Shown: piece by piece, positions 35,214 through 44,743 of the stretch
Position numbering within the stretch: the first letter of the stretch is position 1
Layout: each line of letters opens with the position of its first letter
Origin: Desulfobacter curvatus DSM 3379
Lineage (GTDB): Bacteria; Desulfobacterota; Desulfobacteria; Desulfobacterales; Desulfobacteraceae
Assembly (NCBI RefSeq): GCF_000373985.1
Contig: NZ_KB892901.1
Location: 82,807-146,806, forward strand
Direction of reading: 5' to 3'
Length of the DNA: 64,000 nt
The notes under the pieces: generated by a model
Databases searched by the model: none
Seen by the model: the letters and a program-made list of their open reading frames with translations, nothing else
What the model was told of the DNA's origin: nothing
Translations under genes and position numbers: made by a program

Positions 35214-36218
35214 TCAGGATCTATTATGAAAAATATAGTTGGTAACAAATTGGTAGGAACCAGTAATTTCAGCACCCATCCCACAGTTGCCACAATCATT
35301 TCCATCTATTATCAAGGAGTTGTCCGATGTCTTTACTGTTAAATCAGGGCAATTCTCCAAAACGACAGTGTTTTTCTCAAGGTTATTAATCAAATAACTG
35401 GCAATCGTACAGGTGGAAAACCGGGATGTGTTTGTAGAAGAAGCTACCAGGAATATTTTGGAATTTTTATCATTCGGATCTGGGTATACAAAACCTGCGG
35501 TTCCTTCTACCCCTTCGTCATTCATTATAAATATGGAAATTTTCAATTCACTGCGGTTAAGGTCCCCAAGTTCATCGCTGAATGATCTCAGCCATGCACC
35601 ATAGTCAGCATCCTTTTGGGTGGCTTCCTTTTTAGCTTTGTCTTCAGCTATCAATTCGTCATAAGCATTGGATAGTTTTTCATCATCGGCAGGTTTTTCG
35701 TTAGGCTTTTCATTGAAAAAAGTAGTTAACCCTTGATAGATTATAGCTCTTTTCATTGCTATCTCATATCTTTTCCTTAGTTTTTCAATTTTTGCTTCTG
35801 CTCTGAACCGACCTATCTCACTAACTTGTTGATCAAATTCTTGCTCAACCACTGCAGGTGAAGGAGGAATGGATTTATAAAAACAAAAACAAAAAAACAG
35901 TATAAAAAGAATTAAATATAAATATTCTATAATTTTGTTCTTTCTTATCACCAAAAAGATCGTACTGGCTATTAATAAAGCCGATAAAGTCCATCCAATT
36001 TGCCAATAGTTAAGGAGTCCCCAAAAGGAAACAACCTCACTTATCAAAGGCAAAGGCGCTAGAAAAATTCCCCCGCCCCAACGCAAAAGGAAACCGACTT
36101 CCTCAAAATCAAGATAACTTTTTATTAAAATAACACGAACTATGTAATAGACCACTAAGCACGCAACGTTATTAGATATTGGAAAAGAATTCTTGTCGTT
36201 TTGATTCGCTGAAGTCAT
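35214..36218 (-). CDS. membrane protein with a large soluble C-terminal domain
   Basis: 334 residues from the ATG at 36218 (AAAGGAG 6 nt upstream). Three to four hydrophobic segments lie in the first 125 residues (ACLVVYYIVRVILI, GGIFLAPLPLISEVV, LSALLIASTIFLVI, YLYLILFILFFCFCFY). A charged, probably helical region and a C-terminal domain of beta character follow, with a CGNCGMG motif near the end and several Cys that could bridge. No family recognised. The reading direction and spacing suggest a unit separate from the Sel1 protein gene upstream. Confidence 0.7.
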   Translation of the reverse strand: MTSANQNDKNSFPISNNVACLVVYYIVRVILIKSYLDFEEVGFLLRWGGGIFLAPLPLISEVVSFWGLLNYWQIGWTLSALLIASTIFLVIRKNKIIEYLYLILFILFFCFCFYKSIPPSPAVVEQEFDQQVSEIGRFRAEAKIEKLRKRYEIAMKRAIIYQGLTTFFNEKPNEKPADDEKLSNAYDELIAEDKAKKEATQKDADYGAWLRSFSDELGDLNRSELKISIFIMNDEGVEGTAGFVYPDPNDKNSKIFLVASSTNTSRFSTCTIASYLINNLEKNTVVLENCPDLTVKTSDNSLIIDGNDCGNCGMGAEITGSYQFVTNYIFHNRS

Positions 36219-36406
36219 GAACAACTCCTTTGTAACCATCTATCGTTTTTTGTTTTAATTCATTCTATAACTATAATCAAAATGGCTATGGTAAGATGAT
36301 ACGATACATATTCAATTTTCAATCTGGATTCTGATCACTCATTTATCCCCTCTTCCATACTGCAATCATTTTCTTGTAAATCAAATTTAAAGCCTCTTTT
36401 GCTTTA

Positions 36407-37537
36407 TTAATTGTTGTAACGAGTTTCTCTATCTCGATAGTCTTGAGGTGGTTTAGGCTCCCACTCTGAAGCTTTCTCTTTGGCCTTTTCGATCTCTTCA
36501 TCAGTCATATTTGATTCAGCTTCTTCAAGAATCTGTAACGCCTCTTCATCGTCCGGTCGGTTTTTTAGATAAATAGCGGTAAAGACATAGGCCATATAAT
36601 AACTTTGCTTCTGTTTAGGAATAAAATTACCGTAAGCATAGGTATTTGCGATCCACAGTTGTGAATCTGTGTGGCCTTGCATAGCTGCTCTACTTATCCA
36701 TCTCCAGCCAATTTGGTCATTTTGTTCAACATGTGCACCAGACATATACAGGCGTCCAAGATCGTACAACGCTTCAGTATAACCTCTTTCTGCAGCATAT
36801 CTCAGCCATTCAACAGCCTTCTCTGCGTTATACCATTCTTTATCATCAAGAAGATGCAACTGACTAAGGATATAACACGCTTTGACGTTTTCCGGATCAG
36901 GGTTGTCTTTAAGTGCATCAAGAGCTAAATCATAATTTTCCTCATTGAAAAACCTATCAGCCTTTTCTACCTCTTCATTGGTAACATGTATCTGGCTGTT
37001 ATCTCCCTTAGTTTTGGCTTCAGGGCCTTCTCCATCGCCTGTATTGATCTCACCACATTTAGGGCATTTCCATGACATAGTATTTTTTACCGCCAAAAAG
37101 AACCAAACCACACACCAGGTCATAGCGGTTGACAAAGCCATTATACCGTGCAACCAATAATTCGTTTTATTATTGATGGGCACAACATCCGATTTACAAA
37201 ACTCGCAACGGCATAAGGTTTCACTCTTTTGTTCGATAGCTTCCTTTTTGAATTTTCTCCACATATTCATAATTTTTCGGAAACACAAGAACACAACAAA
37301 ATATATAACCCAAAATAAAACCAAACGAAAAATAGATCCTTGGTATTTTGTAGTAGTAAAAACTATGTAGCATATTACAATGGAGCCAATTATCGATAGA
37401 AATGAAAATACAGAAGATATGAAATATTCTATCTTCCTTAACTTACCATAGCCTTTGTGTCTTGAGTAATGAGTGAAAGCATCTATGGACATTGCTGCAT
37501 ATACTGATGGTATGACTGCCAACATAAAAAACGTCAT
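36407..37537 (-). CDS. membrane protein with zinc-ribbon Cys pairs and Sel1/TPR repeats
   Basis: 376 residues. Three or four transmembrane segments in the first 155 residues; two Cys pairs, CRCEFCKSD (about 109-116) and CPKCGE (about 158-163), may form a zinc ribbon split by a membrane helix. Then Sel1-like repeats: AEKAVEWLRYAAERGYTEALYDLGRLYMSG and WRWISRAAMQGHTDSQLWIANTYAYG. Sel1 repeats mediate protein binding. It is followed by a polar Glu/Lys-rich tail. Function unknown; possibly a membrane scaffold. The gene upstream is a small membrane protein. Confidence 0.75.
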   Translation of the reverse strand: MTFFMLAVIPSVYAAMSIDAFTHYSRHKGYGKLRKIEYFISSVFSFLSIIGSIVICYIVFTTTKYQGSIFRLVLFWVIYFVVFLCFRKIMNMWRKFKKEAIEQKSETLCRCEFCKSDVVPINNKTNYWLHGIMALSTAMTWCVVWFFLAVKNTMSWKCPKCGEINTGDGEGPEAKTKGDNSQIHVTNEEVEKADRFFNEENYDLALDALKDNPDPENVKACYILSQLHLLDDKEWYNAEKAVEWLRYAAERGYTEALYDLGRLYMSGAHVEQNDQIGWRWISRAAMQGHTDSQLWIANTYAYGNFIPKQKQSYYMAYVFTAIYLKNRPDDEEALQILEEAESNMTDEEIEKAKEKASEWEPKPPQDYRDRETRYNN

Positions 37538-37605
37538 AAGAGTTATTCTCCCAACTTTTATTCAATTCCAAACAGAGAGAAGAAAGCCTGAAAACATCAT
37601 ATGCT

Positions 37606-37764
37606 TCACTTCACTTTTAAAAATGCGATTACCAACAGAACGAAAAAGATCATTACGGCTATGACATCTCCTCCAAATAACAAAACCGCATAGCCGAACA
37701 GCCCAATTAAGATAGCAATTGCGCATCCACATCCTGCTTTGCTTCCTGTACCGGTATCAGACAT
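37606..37764 (-). CDS. 52-residue hydrophobic membrane protein
   Basis: Frame from the ATG at 37764 to a TGA at 37606. After a short Gly/Ser/Cys start (MSDTGTGSKAGCGCAI) come two hydrophobic helices, AILIGLFGYAVLLFGG and VIAVMIFFVLLVIAFL. Clean membrane composition argues for a real gene, but the ribosome site is weak (CAGG about 10 nt away). It is co-oriented with and 69 bp upstream of the Sel1 membrane protein gene. Function unknown. Confidence 0.45.
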   Translation of the reverse strand: MSDTGTGSKAGCGCAIAILIGLFGYAVLLFGGDVIAVMIFFVLLVIAFLKVK

Positions 37765-37841
37765 CGTATTGAAACCTGTTTTTATAATTTAAAAAGAATT
37801 CTAACGACTGTTGTTACTCAAAGAACTCCACCAAAATCTTT

Positions 37842-38117
37842 TCAATGGAATGATTCGAACGCAAAATTTCTCCATACAATTCTATTTTCACAAAAACCTA
37901 CGCCATCTTTACCTGATCCCAATAGAGTTGTATCTACAAAAGCCAATAATTCTCCAGGATCAGAAATATTGCAATTTTTACAAAAGTTCGTTTTTTGTTT
38001 TGGTTTCATTTCTTCAGAAAGCAATATTTTATTAGAACCGTGAGCTTTCTGAATTTCTTTGATTTTCTCTATGATTTGAAGACTGCGACTGGAGGCCTTG
38101 TTATTCGCATTTCCCAT
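37842..38117 (-). CDS. hypothetical protein, probably C-terminally truncated
   Basis: 91 residues; GAGGTGAT precedes the ATG, so the start is good. The C-terminal half, FVDTTLLGSGKDGVGFCENRIVWRN, resembles a motif recalled from PH-like domains of larger bacterial proteins, where it lies near the beginning of the domain. Here the protein stops a dozen residues later (FAFESFH), suggesting a remnant. Assignment is tentative. Confidence 0.45.
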   Translation of the reverse strand: MGNANNKASSRSLQIIEKIKEIQKAHGSNKILLSEEMKPKQKTNFCKNCNISDPGELLAFVDTTLLGSGKDGVGFCENRIVWRNFAFESFH

Positions 38118-38282
38118 ATATCACCTCAGATGTGTAGAAACGTTACGATTTCAAGATCAGATAGATTATGGGATCTACATATATCACCTATTAGTGTCAT
38201 ATTAAAGAAAAAATTACCCCATATCGTGGGTTTCTATAAATCAGCCATCATCCTAAATATAAAATATTAAGGAGATGGCCGG

Positions 38283-38612
38283 ATGACAGAGGTTTTAGAA
38301 AATATTGGAAAACACATCAGAGACTTGAGAGGCGAAAAGAAGCTTAGCCAACAGGCGTTAGCCGAGCTGGCTGGTATTAGCTATAAATATCTTGGGGAGA
38401 TAGAGCGCGGCCAGGTCAATTTATCCGTTGAGATCCTGATCAAAATAGCAGAATCACTTCAAGTGCCCCCTGGAGAGCTTCTGAATGATGTCATTAATGA
38501 TGAAACCAAAATCGTTTCAAGAATCAAATCTATATTCTCAGAACTATCAAAAAAAGATTCAGACGCTGCACTTGAAATCCTAAACGTATTCTACAAGCAC
38601 ATGAAATCTTAG
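38283..38612 (+). CDS. XRE-family transcriptional regulator
   Basis: 109 residues. N-terminal HTH_3 domain (IGKHIRDLRGEKKLSQQALAELAGISYKYLGEIERGQVNLSVEILIKIAESL), then a short C-terminal helix pair (IVSRIKSIFSELSKKDSDAALEILNVFYKHM), typical of small SinR/C.AhdI-like regulators. AAGGAG is 8 nt from the ATG. Possible targets are its own promoter and neighbouring cargo genes; it could be a controller of the island but is far from int. Confidence 0.85.
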   Translation: MTEVLENIGKHIRDLRGEKKLSQQALAELAGISYKYLGEIERGQVNLSVEILIKIAESLQVPPGELLNDVINDETKIVSRIKSIFSELSKKDSDAALEILNVFYKHMKS

Positions 38613-38755
38613 TGAGAAACAGTGCGGTCGATCCAATTGCGGTTCTGAGTTTATCTATTTTCCACATTAGCCGTTGAATCCTGTTCCCTTTTCTGATAGT
38701 CCATTATCTGGACAGTCGATTTCCAACAATCACCGTTTCAAAAGGAAGACGAAAA

Positions 38756-38965
38756 ATGGCTGAGATGGAATGCTATTCATGCGGGGCGTTTTTTGAAGAA
38801 AGCGATGGCGAGAACATAGATGGTTATTGGTATTGCGATGATTGCACCACGCCAATAGATTGTAAAAAATGCGAATGCGAATTTACCATCAGCGAATTTG
38901 CACATATTGATGATGAATATGATGAGTATGCCCAGCTTTGCCCGGCATGTAGTGCTGGACGGTAA
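38756..38965 (+). CDS. small cysteine-rich zinc-finger protein
   Basis: 69 residues with four CxxC pairs (CYSC, CDDC, CKKC, CPAC), which could bind two zinc ions in a LIM- or ribbon-like fold; the rest is very acidic with many Tyr. AAAAGGAAGA precedes the ATG. No family beyond zinc finger recognised. It lies between the XRE and coiled-coil genes in the same direction. Confidence 0.6.
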   Translation: MAEMECYSCGAFFEESDGENIDGYWYCDDCTTPIDCKKCECEFTISEFAHIDDEYDEYAQLCPACSAGR

Positions 38966-39253
38966 TTTCAACCCCATCAATACCACTATACACTGCCTGC
39001 CATTTTCCCATTCATTCCCATCTTCATCCCCTTCTATGACGGGATTTTAAAATAGATATCCATAAAGCATTGTTCCAATCCATATTTCTGCCGCAAATAG
39101 AAAAGCCGAAACGGTCTCCACTACCTGCTGGATACCTATGCCATCCTTGACAATAACCTGCCTCACCATTATGGTTAACATTTAGATAACAAGTTAACTG
39201 AGATAACTTACTATAAACACTTGTATACGATTAACAAAATCGGGGCGGATGTT

Positions 39254-40072
39254 ATGGCAAAATCCACGTTAGGCCTGAAGCTGGAACCGGAAATCGAAGC
39301 GGAGTTCAAAAAACTACAGGCCGAGGCTGGCAGCAGGAACGCTCAGGAGTTCGTTGAAACCCTTCTTTCCAATTATGTTGAGCGCAAGGAAGAAACCAAT
39401 ACGGATTCGCCGGTACATAAAGAGCAGGTGAAGGTCCGTCAGGCACTGAGTCAGATAGACCGTGTGGTAAGTGCGTATCTGGAACTTGCTGCAAATGATA
39501 AAATCACAGCGGAAACCAAGGCTCAGGAGGTCATCTCAAAATTTGAAAATGCTATGGCCACACTCAAATCTGAAAACCAGGAACTGAAAGCTAAGTTTGA
39601 TGCTATCCAGGCAGAGCGGGATGAGTTGAAAAAACAAAACGATGCCCTCCATGAGAAAGAAATCAATGTCCAGGATCTGAGAAATGCATGGATGGAGAAA
39701 GAAAAAAATCTCACAGATCGTATCTCTGGTTTAGAAGTTGAAGTCTATCAGACCCGCGCCCTCAAAGATCAAGTTATGGATTTAGAAAACCAGATCAAAG
39801 AAAAGGTTTCCGTGTTGGCCCTGGCAGATCAGCAGGCTAAAAATGATCAATCTGTAATTCAGGATCTGAAGCAACGGTTAGAAGGGTTCCAGGATAAGGT
39901 TGGTTCATTGGAAAAAGATTTAGCCACGGCCAGAGACGAACTTATGGCCGAAAAACTGGAATCTTTGAACCGCATCAAAGAGGTAACCAGTCAGGCCGCC
40001 GAAGAAAAAGGGATACTTACCGGGGAACTGAACACCCTCCGCCAGGAACTCGCCCGGCAGAAGGATGTATGA
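39254..40072 (+). CDS. coiled-coil protein with N-terminal RHH-like segment
   Basis: 272 residues from the ATG at 39254 (MAKSTLGLKLEPEIEAEFKKL), preferred over 39221 because the N-terminus then matches ribbon-helix-helix-like openings; the ribosome site is weak (GGGGCGG). Residues 1-45 could bind DNA, and residues 75-272 are an almost unbroken coiled coil (long heptads of Glu, Lys, Leu, Gln). The layout recalls KfrA-type DNA-binding proteins of plasmids, which help partitioning, but no direct homology is claimed. Confidence 0.65.
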   Translation: MAKSTLGLKLEPEIEAEFKKLQAEAGSRNAQEFVETLLSNYVERKEETNTDSPVHKEQVKVRQALSQIDRVVSAYLELAANDKITAETKAQEVISKFENAMATLKSENQELKAKFDAIQAERDELKKQNDALHEKEINVQDLRNAWMEKEKNLTDRISGLEVEVYQTRALKDQVMDLENQIKEKVSVLALADQQAKNDQSVIQDLKQRLEGFQDKVGSLEKDLATARDELMAEKLESLNRIKEVTSQAAEEKGILTGELNTLRQELARQKDV

Positions 40073-40283
40073 CTATTTTTGTTTTTGAAAGATACTGAGC
40101 ATTGGCAAAAGTATCGAGCGCCCTGTGAATAGTGGTTTTTCAGCTACATTCATAGACATAATCCGGGGTCGGTCTTTCCTCAAAACCAGATACTTTTTGG
40201 AAAAATTGTCATGAATACGACGAATACCATTTCCACTACCCCGCAATAGTTTTACTTTTGAAAATTATGTGCAATGTTGAATT

Positions 40284-43200
40284 TTAATCCTGATCCAGCA
40301 CCTCCCGAATCTTGATTGCCAGATCCTGCTTCGAGAACGGTTTCTGTATGAAGTTCACGCCTTCATCCAAAATACCGTGGTGGGCAATGACGTTGGCGGT
40401 GTAGCCGGACATGAACAGGCGTTTGAGATTGGGGTGTAAGGACAGGATTTTTTTTGCCAGGTCCCGCCCGTTCATCTCGGGCATAACCACGTCAGTCATG
40501 AGTAGGTGAATTTTGTCAGTGTGTTCACGGGCAATCGAGACCGCTTCTCCCGGCGTGCTGGCCGCAAGAATTTTGTAACCGCTTCGTTCCAGCATCATGC
40601 GGGTCATTCGTAGGATGGAAGGTTCATCCTCCACCAACAAAATGGTTTCATTTCCGTCCATGTCTATTTTGTCTGCTGTTTTTTTCTCCGGCGTTTTAGT
40701 GTCAGCCCGATACTGGGGCAGATAAATTCGGAAGGTGGTACCCTGGTCCGGCTCGCTGTAAACGTTTATGAAACCTTCATTTTGTTTAACGATGCCGTAC
40801 ACCGTGGCCAGACCCAAACCAGTTCCTTTGCCCACTCCCTTTGTAGTATAGAAAGGTTCAAACATATTTTTCATGGTGTCTTTGTCCATGCCGCAACCAT
40901 CATCGCTGACCGCCAGCAGGACAAAGTCACCAGTGTTAAAGCCCTGATGTGTCTCACAATAGGCGGAATCAAAGGTTGTGTTGCCAGTTTCTATAGTGAT
41001 CTTTCCTACGTCCGCAATGGCATCGCGCGCGTTGACGCATAGATTGGCCAGAATCTGATCGATTTGTGACGGGTCCATCCTGACTTGCCGGATATTTGCG
41101 CCGGGTCTCCACACCAAGTCGATATCCTCGCCGATCAGGCGCCGAAGCATCCTGAACATGCTCTCGATGGTATCGTTGAGATTAAGGACCTTGGGTGCGA
41201 TGGTCTGTTTCCTGGAAAAGGCCAGGAGTTGCCGGGTGATGTCAGCAGATCGCTTGGCCGCAGATAAAATCTCTCCAAGATTTCCGTGCACCGGATCGTC
41301 CGGGGCTATGTCCTCAATTGCCATTTCCGTATTGCCGAGGATTATGTTGAGCATATTGTTAAAGTCGTGAGCTACTCCTCCGGCCAGACGGCCTACCGAT
41401 TCCATCTTATGGGCCTGGAGAAGTTGAGATTCCATTTTTTTTAGATCAGTGATATCTGTGGCGATCTGCATCCGGACTACGCGGCCGTCCGTCCATTCAA
41501 TAGCCCGATCGTAATTGATATAATACCTTCCGGTGACAGGGTTCTTATCATCCCAGACACGGACTCCAGTAGGATTACCATCTTCGTCAACAAGCTGCTT
41601 ATTTGTACAACATTCGCATGGTTCTGAGTTGTTCCTGAAGGCACTGTAGCAAATATCACCGGTTTTATCCCCGCCGAAATCGTTTATCATCCTTTTGTTC
41701 ATGAATAGGATTTCAGAGGTGTCCATATCTGCCACATAAACGGTTGCGTCAATACTTTCCAGAATGGTCAGAATTTTTTCGTGGGCATGGTTCAACTCTT
41801 TTTCAGCCTGTTTTCGATCGGTTATGTCCAGGGAGGTAAAAGTGACCCCTTTTGACTGGTCCTGTAGGTCCACAGGTGTAGAACTGAGAAGGACATCCAT
41901 GATGGTGCCATCTTTTTTCCGCCAACGGGTTTCCACAGTTCCTGTGCCATGGTCAGCTATCTGGGCATATTTTTCTTGACCCACGAATTCAAAGTCTTTA
42001 TCGCTGGGATAAAGCTTCCGGGCACTTTGGCCAATCAGTTCGCTTTCACTATATCCGGTCATTTCACACAGGCGGTCGTTGACTTTGTTCAGCACCCGGT
42101 TGACAACCGAACCAATGCCGACGGGAGCACTCCTGAAAATACTGCTGATCTGGTTTTCATTTTCCCGCAGAGCCTCCATGGCCTGGGTACTCTCAACCAT
42201 TGAACCGATAAGTTTGGCTGTGGTTTTGAGGCGTTTTTTGGCCATTTCAATAATATAAGGTGGACGGGAATCATATGTCTTGGCTCCACGGAAAAGATCA
42301 TCGTATTTGAGATGGTAGAGATCAGCCAGTATATTGAGTTTCTGAGGATCTTTCGGCGGATCTCCGTATCCGAAGTTGATCGATCCAATTACATTTTTTC
42401 CAGCAAAAATGGGCACGGCGTACAATCGAATGCCACCATTGCAAGCGATGTCCACCGGCTCACGCTTTTCAATGGCCTTTTGGGAACAGTCCGTCCAACA
42501 AGATTCATGGCACAGCCAGCGGCCGGATTTAAGTGCTTTAACATTATCACCGGTGTCACAAAGTTTACGCGAAGCTCTGTCCATCATTTGGCACCAGCCC
42601 GAAGCAAAAATACCAAAGGCATAGTCGCCGTTAAGCTCGTAGATCGCGGAAGAAGTCCCTATCAACTCCAGGTAGTCATCGGCAAAACCCTTCAGTCGTT
42701 CACGCCCTATGGATTTCAGGATAATGCCATCACGATTCAATTCGGTCAGATCGTCATATCCCGAATTGTATTTTTCTATTTTTGACCCGAATTCAGAAAA
42801 AGGCTTTCTGGACAGCATCCATTCAATTCGTTTCAATTTATCTTCGGCTTGTTTTTGTGCCGTGATATCATGAAAAATGCAATGGGTCTGCTGAAAGTTA
42901 CCTATTTTATCCCTGCTTATCTTTCCGGTAAAAGAAACCAGAATTAGATCTCCGTTTTTTTTGACCATTTCAAACTCAACGCCCAGAACTTCTCCGATTG
43001 ACTTAAACCGGGGAAAATTCTCTTTGAAATGATCCCGCCAATCAGGGTGCAGGAAATCTGAAAAAGATTTGCCAATCACATCTTCGTTTGTATATCCGAG
43101 AGTATCCAGCCAAGTTTGGTTGACAACAATAAAATGGCCATTTTCATCAAGTGATTGGTAACCCAATGGCGCTTTTTCATATAATCGTCTAAACAAACTT

Positions 43201-43304
43201 TCTTTTTCCTGTAACGCTTCTCTGAAATGTTTGTTCTCCGACTCAATGTTTTCTAATTCCTGACTCCGTTTTTCTAATTCTTTATATGTGGGTTTTTCTA
43301 TCAT
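40284..43304 (-). CDS. hybrid sensor histidine kinase with PocR and three PAS domains
   Basis: 1006 residues in order: short coiled coil, PAS (about 40-155), PocR ligand-binding domain (about 175-345, with YAFGIFASGWCQMMD and ACNGGIRLYAVPIF), PAS (about 385-500), PAS (about 510-625), HisKA with GGVAHDFNNML, HATPase (NLCVNARDAI, DDGCGMD, GTGLGLATVYG), and a C-terminal receiver (LLMTDVVMPEMNGRDL). No transmembrane segment is seen, so it is a cytosolic sensor; PocR domains bind small ligands such as diols. No partner regulator gene is adjacent. It is an orphan within the island. Confidence 0.92.
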   Translation of the reverse strand: MIEKPTYKELEKRSQELENIESENKHFREALQEKESLFRRLYEKAPLGYQSLDENGHFIVVNQTWLDTLGYTNEDVIGKSFSDFLHPDWRDHFKENFPRFKSIGEVLGVEFEMVKKNGDLILVSFTGKISRDKIGNFQQTHCIFHDITAQKQAEDKLKRIEWMLSRKPFSEFGSKIEKYNSGYDDLTELNRDGIILKSIGRERLKGFADDYLELIGTSSAIYELNGDYAFGIFASGWCQMMDRASRKLCDTGDNVKALKSGRWLCHESCWTDCSQKAIEKREPVDIACNGGIRLYAVPIFAGKNVIGSINFGYGDPPKDPQKLNILADLYHLKYDDLFRGAKTYDSRPPYIIEMAKKRLKTTAKLIGSMVESTQAMEALRENENQISSIFRSAPVGIGSVVNRVLNKVNDRLCEMTGYSESELIGQSARKLYPSDKDFEFVGQEKYAQIADHGTGTVETRWRKKDGTIMDVLLSSTPVDLQDQSKGVTFTSLDITDRKQAEKELNHAHEKILTILESIDATVYVADMDTSEILFMNKRMINDFGGDKTGDICYSAFRNNSEPCECCTNKQLVDEDGNPTGVRVWDDKNPVTGRYYINYDRAIEWTDGRVVRMQIATDITDLKKMESQLLQAHKMESVGRLAGGVAHDFNNMLNIILGNTEMAIEDIAPDDPVHGNLGEILSAAKRSADITRQLLAFSRKQTIAPKVLNLNDTIESMFRMLRRLIGEDIDLVWRPGANIRQVRMDPSQIDQILANLCVNARDAIADVGKITIETGNTTFDSAYCETHQGFNTGDFVLLAVSDDGCGMDKDTMKNMFEPFYTTKGVGKGTGLGLATVYGIVKQNEGFINVYSEPDQGTTFRIYLPQYRADTKTPEKKTADKIDMDGNETILLVEDEPSILRMTRMMLERSGYKILAASTPGEAVSIAREHTDKIHLLMTDVVMPEMNGRDLAKKILSLHPNLKRLFMSGYTANVIAHHGILDEGVNFIQKPFSKQDLAIKIREVLDQD

Positions 43305-43607
43305 GACTCGGACCTAAGTGACGGCTGTGGAAAGCTTCACCAGCCTAAACAATCATAAAGAGTTTTAAAGCTCAAGCATCCTTGCATAATGGGCAGGTCT
43401 ACCAACGCTAAACCATTTGCTTGTTATCATTAAACGTGTATGAAATTTATGTAACACAAATCGACATCATTAAGCAATCATTCCAAGCAAATGAAGTAAT
43501 TCAAAACCCCGGACTAATGGTATAAAGGCTTTCCAACCCTGCTCCCCAAATACGCGAGACTACCGGGAGTAATGTTATCTCTTGGCCCATTTAAACCATG
43601 TTGGATT
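43305..43607. other. 303-bp intergenic region with the right copy of a direct repeat
   Basis: Should carry the promoter of the hybrid kinase (leftward). The 29 bases 43488-43516 match 34531-34558. No gene or terminator was recognised; a 73-residue frame at 43514-43735 (-) is a shadow of the downstream gene. Confidence 0.5.
43488..43516 (+). repeat. degenerate direct repeat, right copy (partner 34531-34558)
   Basis: 29 bp in the same orientation as its partner, sharing the CAAATGAAG start and CCCCGGACTA end. It marks the right limit of the 8.9-kb segment that starts upstream of the Com-like gene. Confidence 0.55.
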
Positions 43608-44102
43608 TCAATTCTTTCTCTCTCTTCTTTTTTGATTTTCGTTCCAGGTATCCCAATCATATGTGAACTGATGAACTTCGGGCAATGGATATCCGAATAT
43701 AACACCCCATAAATCTGCCGGGATCTCATATTCATATTTTTGTATGAACTGGATTATTTTTGGAAACCTTGAAATGAACACATAAGCGTTACGCACACCT
43801 CGGTCTGGCAGACTCCAAAGATCAAATCCTTTTTTGGTTCTTATGGTAAACGCATATGGATACCCTGAAAGAAATTCATATACTTCGAGGATCTTTTTCT
43901 TGGTTCCCGTAAAAATAAAGTCCAAAACTGGTTTTTCCAACTGGTCGATCAGTTCAAACCGTTCGAGGTGCTCAAACCCTGTATGAAGGATGCCTTCATA
44001 TTTTTGTAAAATAAGATCCCCAAGGTGGGGCCTTTTTGTCACAGGTTCCCCTGGTTTACCTATTCCGATTGCATTTTTCATTGTTCCTGTAGCATGTGTC
44101 AT
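43608..44102 (-). CDS. hypothetical protein, last gene of an unknown operon
   Basis: 164 residues (an ATG 21 bp downstream is an alternative start). No known family; visible features are PVLDFIFTGTKKKILEVYEFLSGYPYAFTIR and IPADLWGVIFGYPLPEVHQF, indicating an alpha/beta protein, and a basic C-terminus. It follows the nuclease-like gene by 32 bp in the same direction. Confidence 0.65.
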   Translation of the reverse strand: MTHATGTMKNAIGIGKPGEPVTKRPHLGDLILQKYEGILHTGFEHLERFELIDQLEKPVLDFIFTGTKKKILEVYEFLSGYPYAFTIRTKKGFDLWSLPDRGVRNAYVFISRFPKIIQFIQKYEYEIPADLWGVIFGYPLPEVHQFTYDWDTWNENQKRRERKN

Positions 44103-44134
44103 GTTGTTATAAGACCTGGTTAAATCTGTATCTG

Positions 44135-44743
44135 TTATCCGATGAGGTGCTTGAGATTTTTAAGTTCCAAAAAACGATCTACAAGCTCTTCGCCATTTGA
44201 TAAGGACAATAACTCTGGAAACCAATCTTGAATATTTTGCACTTCAGCATTTGGAAATTCAACATTCTGTGAAATTGTTTTGTGGAGCCCAATGTCCTCA
44301 TCTATCCAGACCACTTTTAAAAAAGGGGCCTGATGTCCGTACCGGAATAACTTTTGATAAGCTGTATTTTCAGACAAAGTAACTTCCAGCCAAGATCCAT
44401 CCGGCAACAAATAATCCGGATTATAAAAGTGATGAGTTCTCAGTTTCAAATCTTCATGCTTAGATGAAAGATCAACATACCATGGATCGGGCTCTATATG
44501 TTCAAATACTGGTTCTGGTTTATAATTTATTCCAAGGAGGTCAAGTGCATTTTTAACTAATACCTCAAAAATCCTTCCTCTCGTGCCGGTTCTGTATATT
44601 TTTTTCAGTTCATCAAGACGATTTTCCATGAAGGCATTAATAATTTTGTCCCATTTGTTTTTATTCTTTCGGGAAAGTGGTTCTGAAAATCGAATATGCT
44701 CTTTTTTTTTGCAACCCTGATCCTGGCATCCGGAAAAGACCAT
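44135..44743 (-). CDS. putative PD-(D/E)XK-fold nuclease-like protein
   Basis: 202 residues. A pattern of restriction-nuclease-like folds can be drawn: helix RGRIFEVLVKNALDLLGINYKPEP with Glu, then NPDYLLPDGSWLEVTLSE (Asp, then E-V-T in place of ExK), and a helix with AYQKLFRYG that could supply Lys. The N-terminus has CQDQGC. The start overlaps the upstream stop by one base (TAATG), so it is translationally coupled. A degenerate or non-catalytic fold is possible because the ExK lysine is Thr. Confidence 0.55.
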   Translation of the reverse strand: MVFSGCQDQGCKKKEHIRFSEPLSRKNKNKWDKIINAFMENRLDELKKIYRTGTRGRIFEVLVKNALDLLGINYKPEPVFEHIEPDPWYVDLSSKHEDLKLRTHHFYNPDYLLPDGSWLEVTLSENTAYQKLFRYGHQAPFLKVVWIDEDIGLHKTISQNVEFPNAEVQNIQDWFPELLSLSNGEELVDRFLELKNLKHLIG

